A stretch of DNA of 6,724 nucleotides, taken from assembly GCA_905215645.1 (NCBI GenBank), contig CAJMQS010000067.1, forward strand, positions 1 through 6,724. Reading direction: 5' to 3'. Each line of letters opens with the position of its first letter. The stretch's first letter is position 1. The position numbers and the translations under genes were made by a program. The notes under the pieces are model-generated. The model made no database searches. It was not told the origin of the DNA and saw only the letters and a list, made by a program, of their open reading frames with translations. This document shows, piece after piece, positions 6,673-6,724 of the stretch. Source of the DNA: an uncultured bacterium (lineage in GTDB: Bacteria; Bacillota; Negativicutes; Acidaminococcales; Acidaminococcaceae).

Positions 6673-6703
6673 GGGGGTGTTGCACGTTGCGTGCAACACC
6701 CCC
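6673..6703 (-). terminator. Strong hairpin upstream of ftsH, probably the terminator of a gene beyond the right edge
   Basis: Perfect 13-base arms GGGGGTGTTGCAC (6673-6685) and GTGCAACACCCCC (6691-6703) enclose the loop GTTGC. On the minus strand the stem is followed by TTTGTGGTTGT, a short imperfect U-run; on the plus strand it is followed by AAGCTG, with no T-run. A minus-strand terminator fits best, for a gene ending beyond 6724. The stretch between this hairpin and the ftsH promoter (about 6562-6672) shows no supported gene or further signal. Confidence 0.55.
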
Positions 6704-6724
6704 AAGCTGTAGAGCCGCATAGCG

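Noticed and set aside
6591..6724. Minus-strand frames open from the right edge, which could be the end of an upstream gene
   Set aside because: All three frames are open for short distances at the edge, none gives a recognisable C-terminus, and they run through a perfect 13-base hairpin that looks like a terminator. The upstream gene more likely ends beyond the window.

Overview
The window carries five protein genes. Two belong to one-carbon and histidine metabolism, one is an unidentified gene, one encodes the membrane protease FtsH, and one is a hutD homologue on the opposite strand. Four genes (fhs, ftcD, the unidentified gene and ftsH) read on the minus strand; only hutD reads on the plus strand. 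Base composition is roughly balanced, somewhat GC-rich in genes and AT-rich between them. Shine-Dalgarno sites are strong, and the three best promoters have a TATAAT -10 box. Together with a monofunctional glutamate formimidoyltransferase beside formate-THF ligase, this suggests an anaerobic, amino-acid-fermenting Firmicute. A Negativicute of the Acidaminococcus type is my best guess, but it is inference and nothing here proves the taxon.

Left block (1-2876). On the minus strand ftcD is followed after 27 bases by fhs, which runs off the left edge after 388 codons. Divergent from ftcD across a 205-base intergenic region lies hutD. FtcD moves the formimino group of N-formiminoglutamate, a histidine breakdown product, onto tetrahydrofolate. 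After deamination and hydrolysis by enzymes not seen here (cyclodeaminase, FolD), Fhs run in reverse would release formate and make ATP. HutD belongs to the family linked to the hut pathway, so the block is most likely part of a histidine degradation locus. A long imperfect inverted repeat lies exactly over the predicted ftcD start of transcription.

Middle (2876-4607). A strong bidirectional terminator separates hutD from a convergent gene for a 531-residue, all-helical, soluble protein that I cannot identify with confidence. Its promoter is squeezed against the terminator of ftsH.

Right block (4616-6724). A complete ftsH has its own extended -10 promoter. Upstream, near the right edge, is another strong hairpin, whose core words (TGTTGCAC/GTGCAACA) are the same as in the ftsH terminator. 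It probably ends a minus-strand gene lying beyond the window.

I see no tRNA or rRNA gene, CRISPR array, insertion sequence or prophage gene. Most of the window looks like ordinary chromosome. The points most worth a second look are the ftcD operator-like repeat, the ftcD-fhs pairing, the unidentified helical protein and the repeated terminator core.
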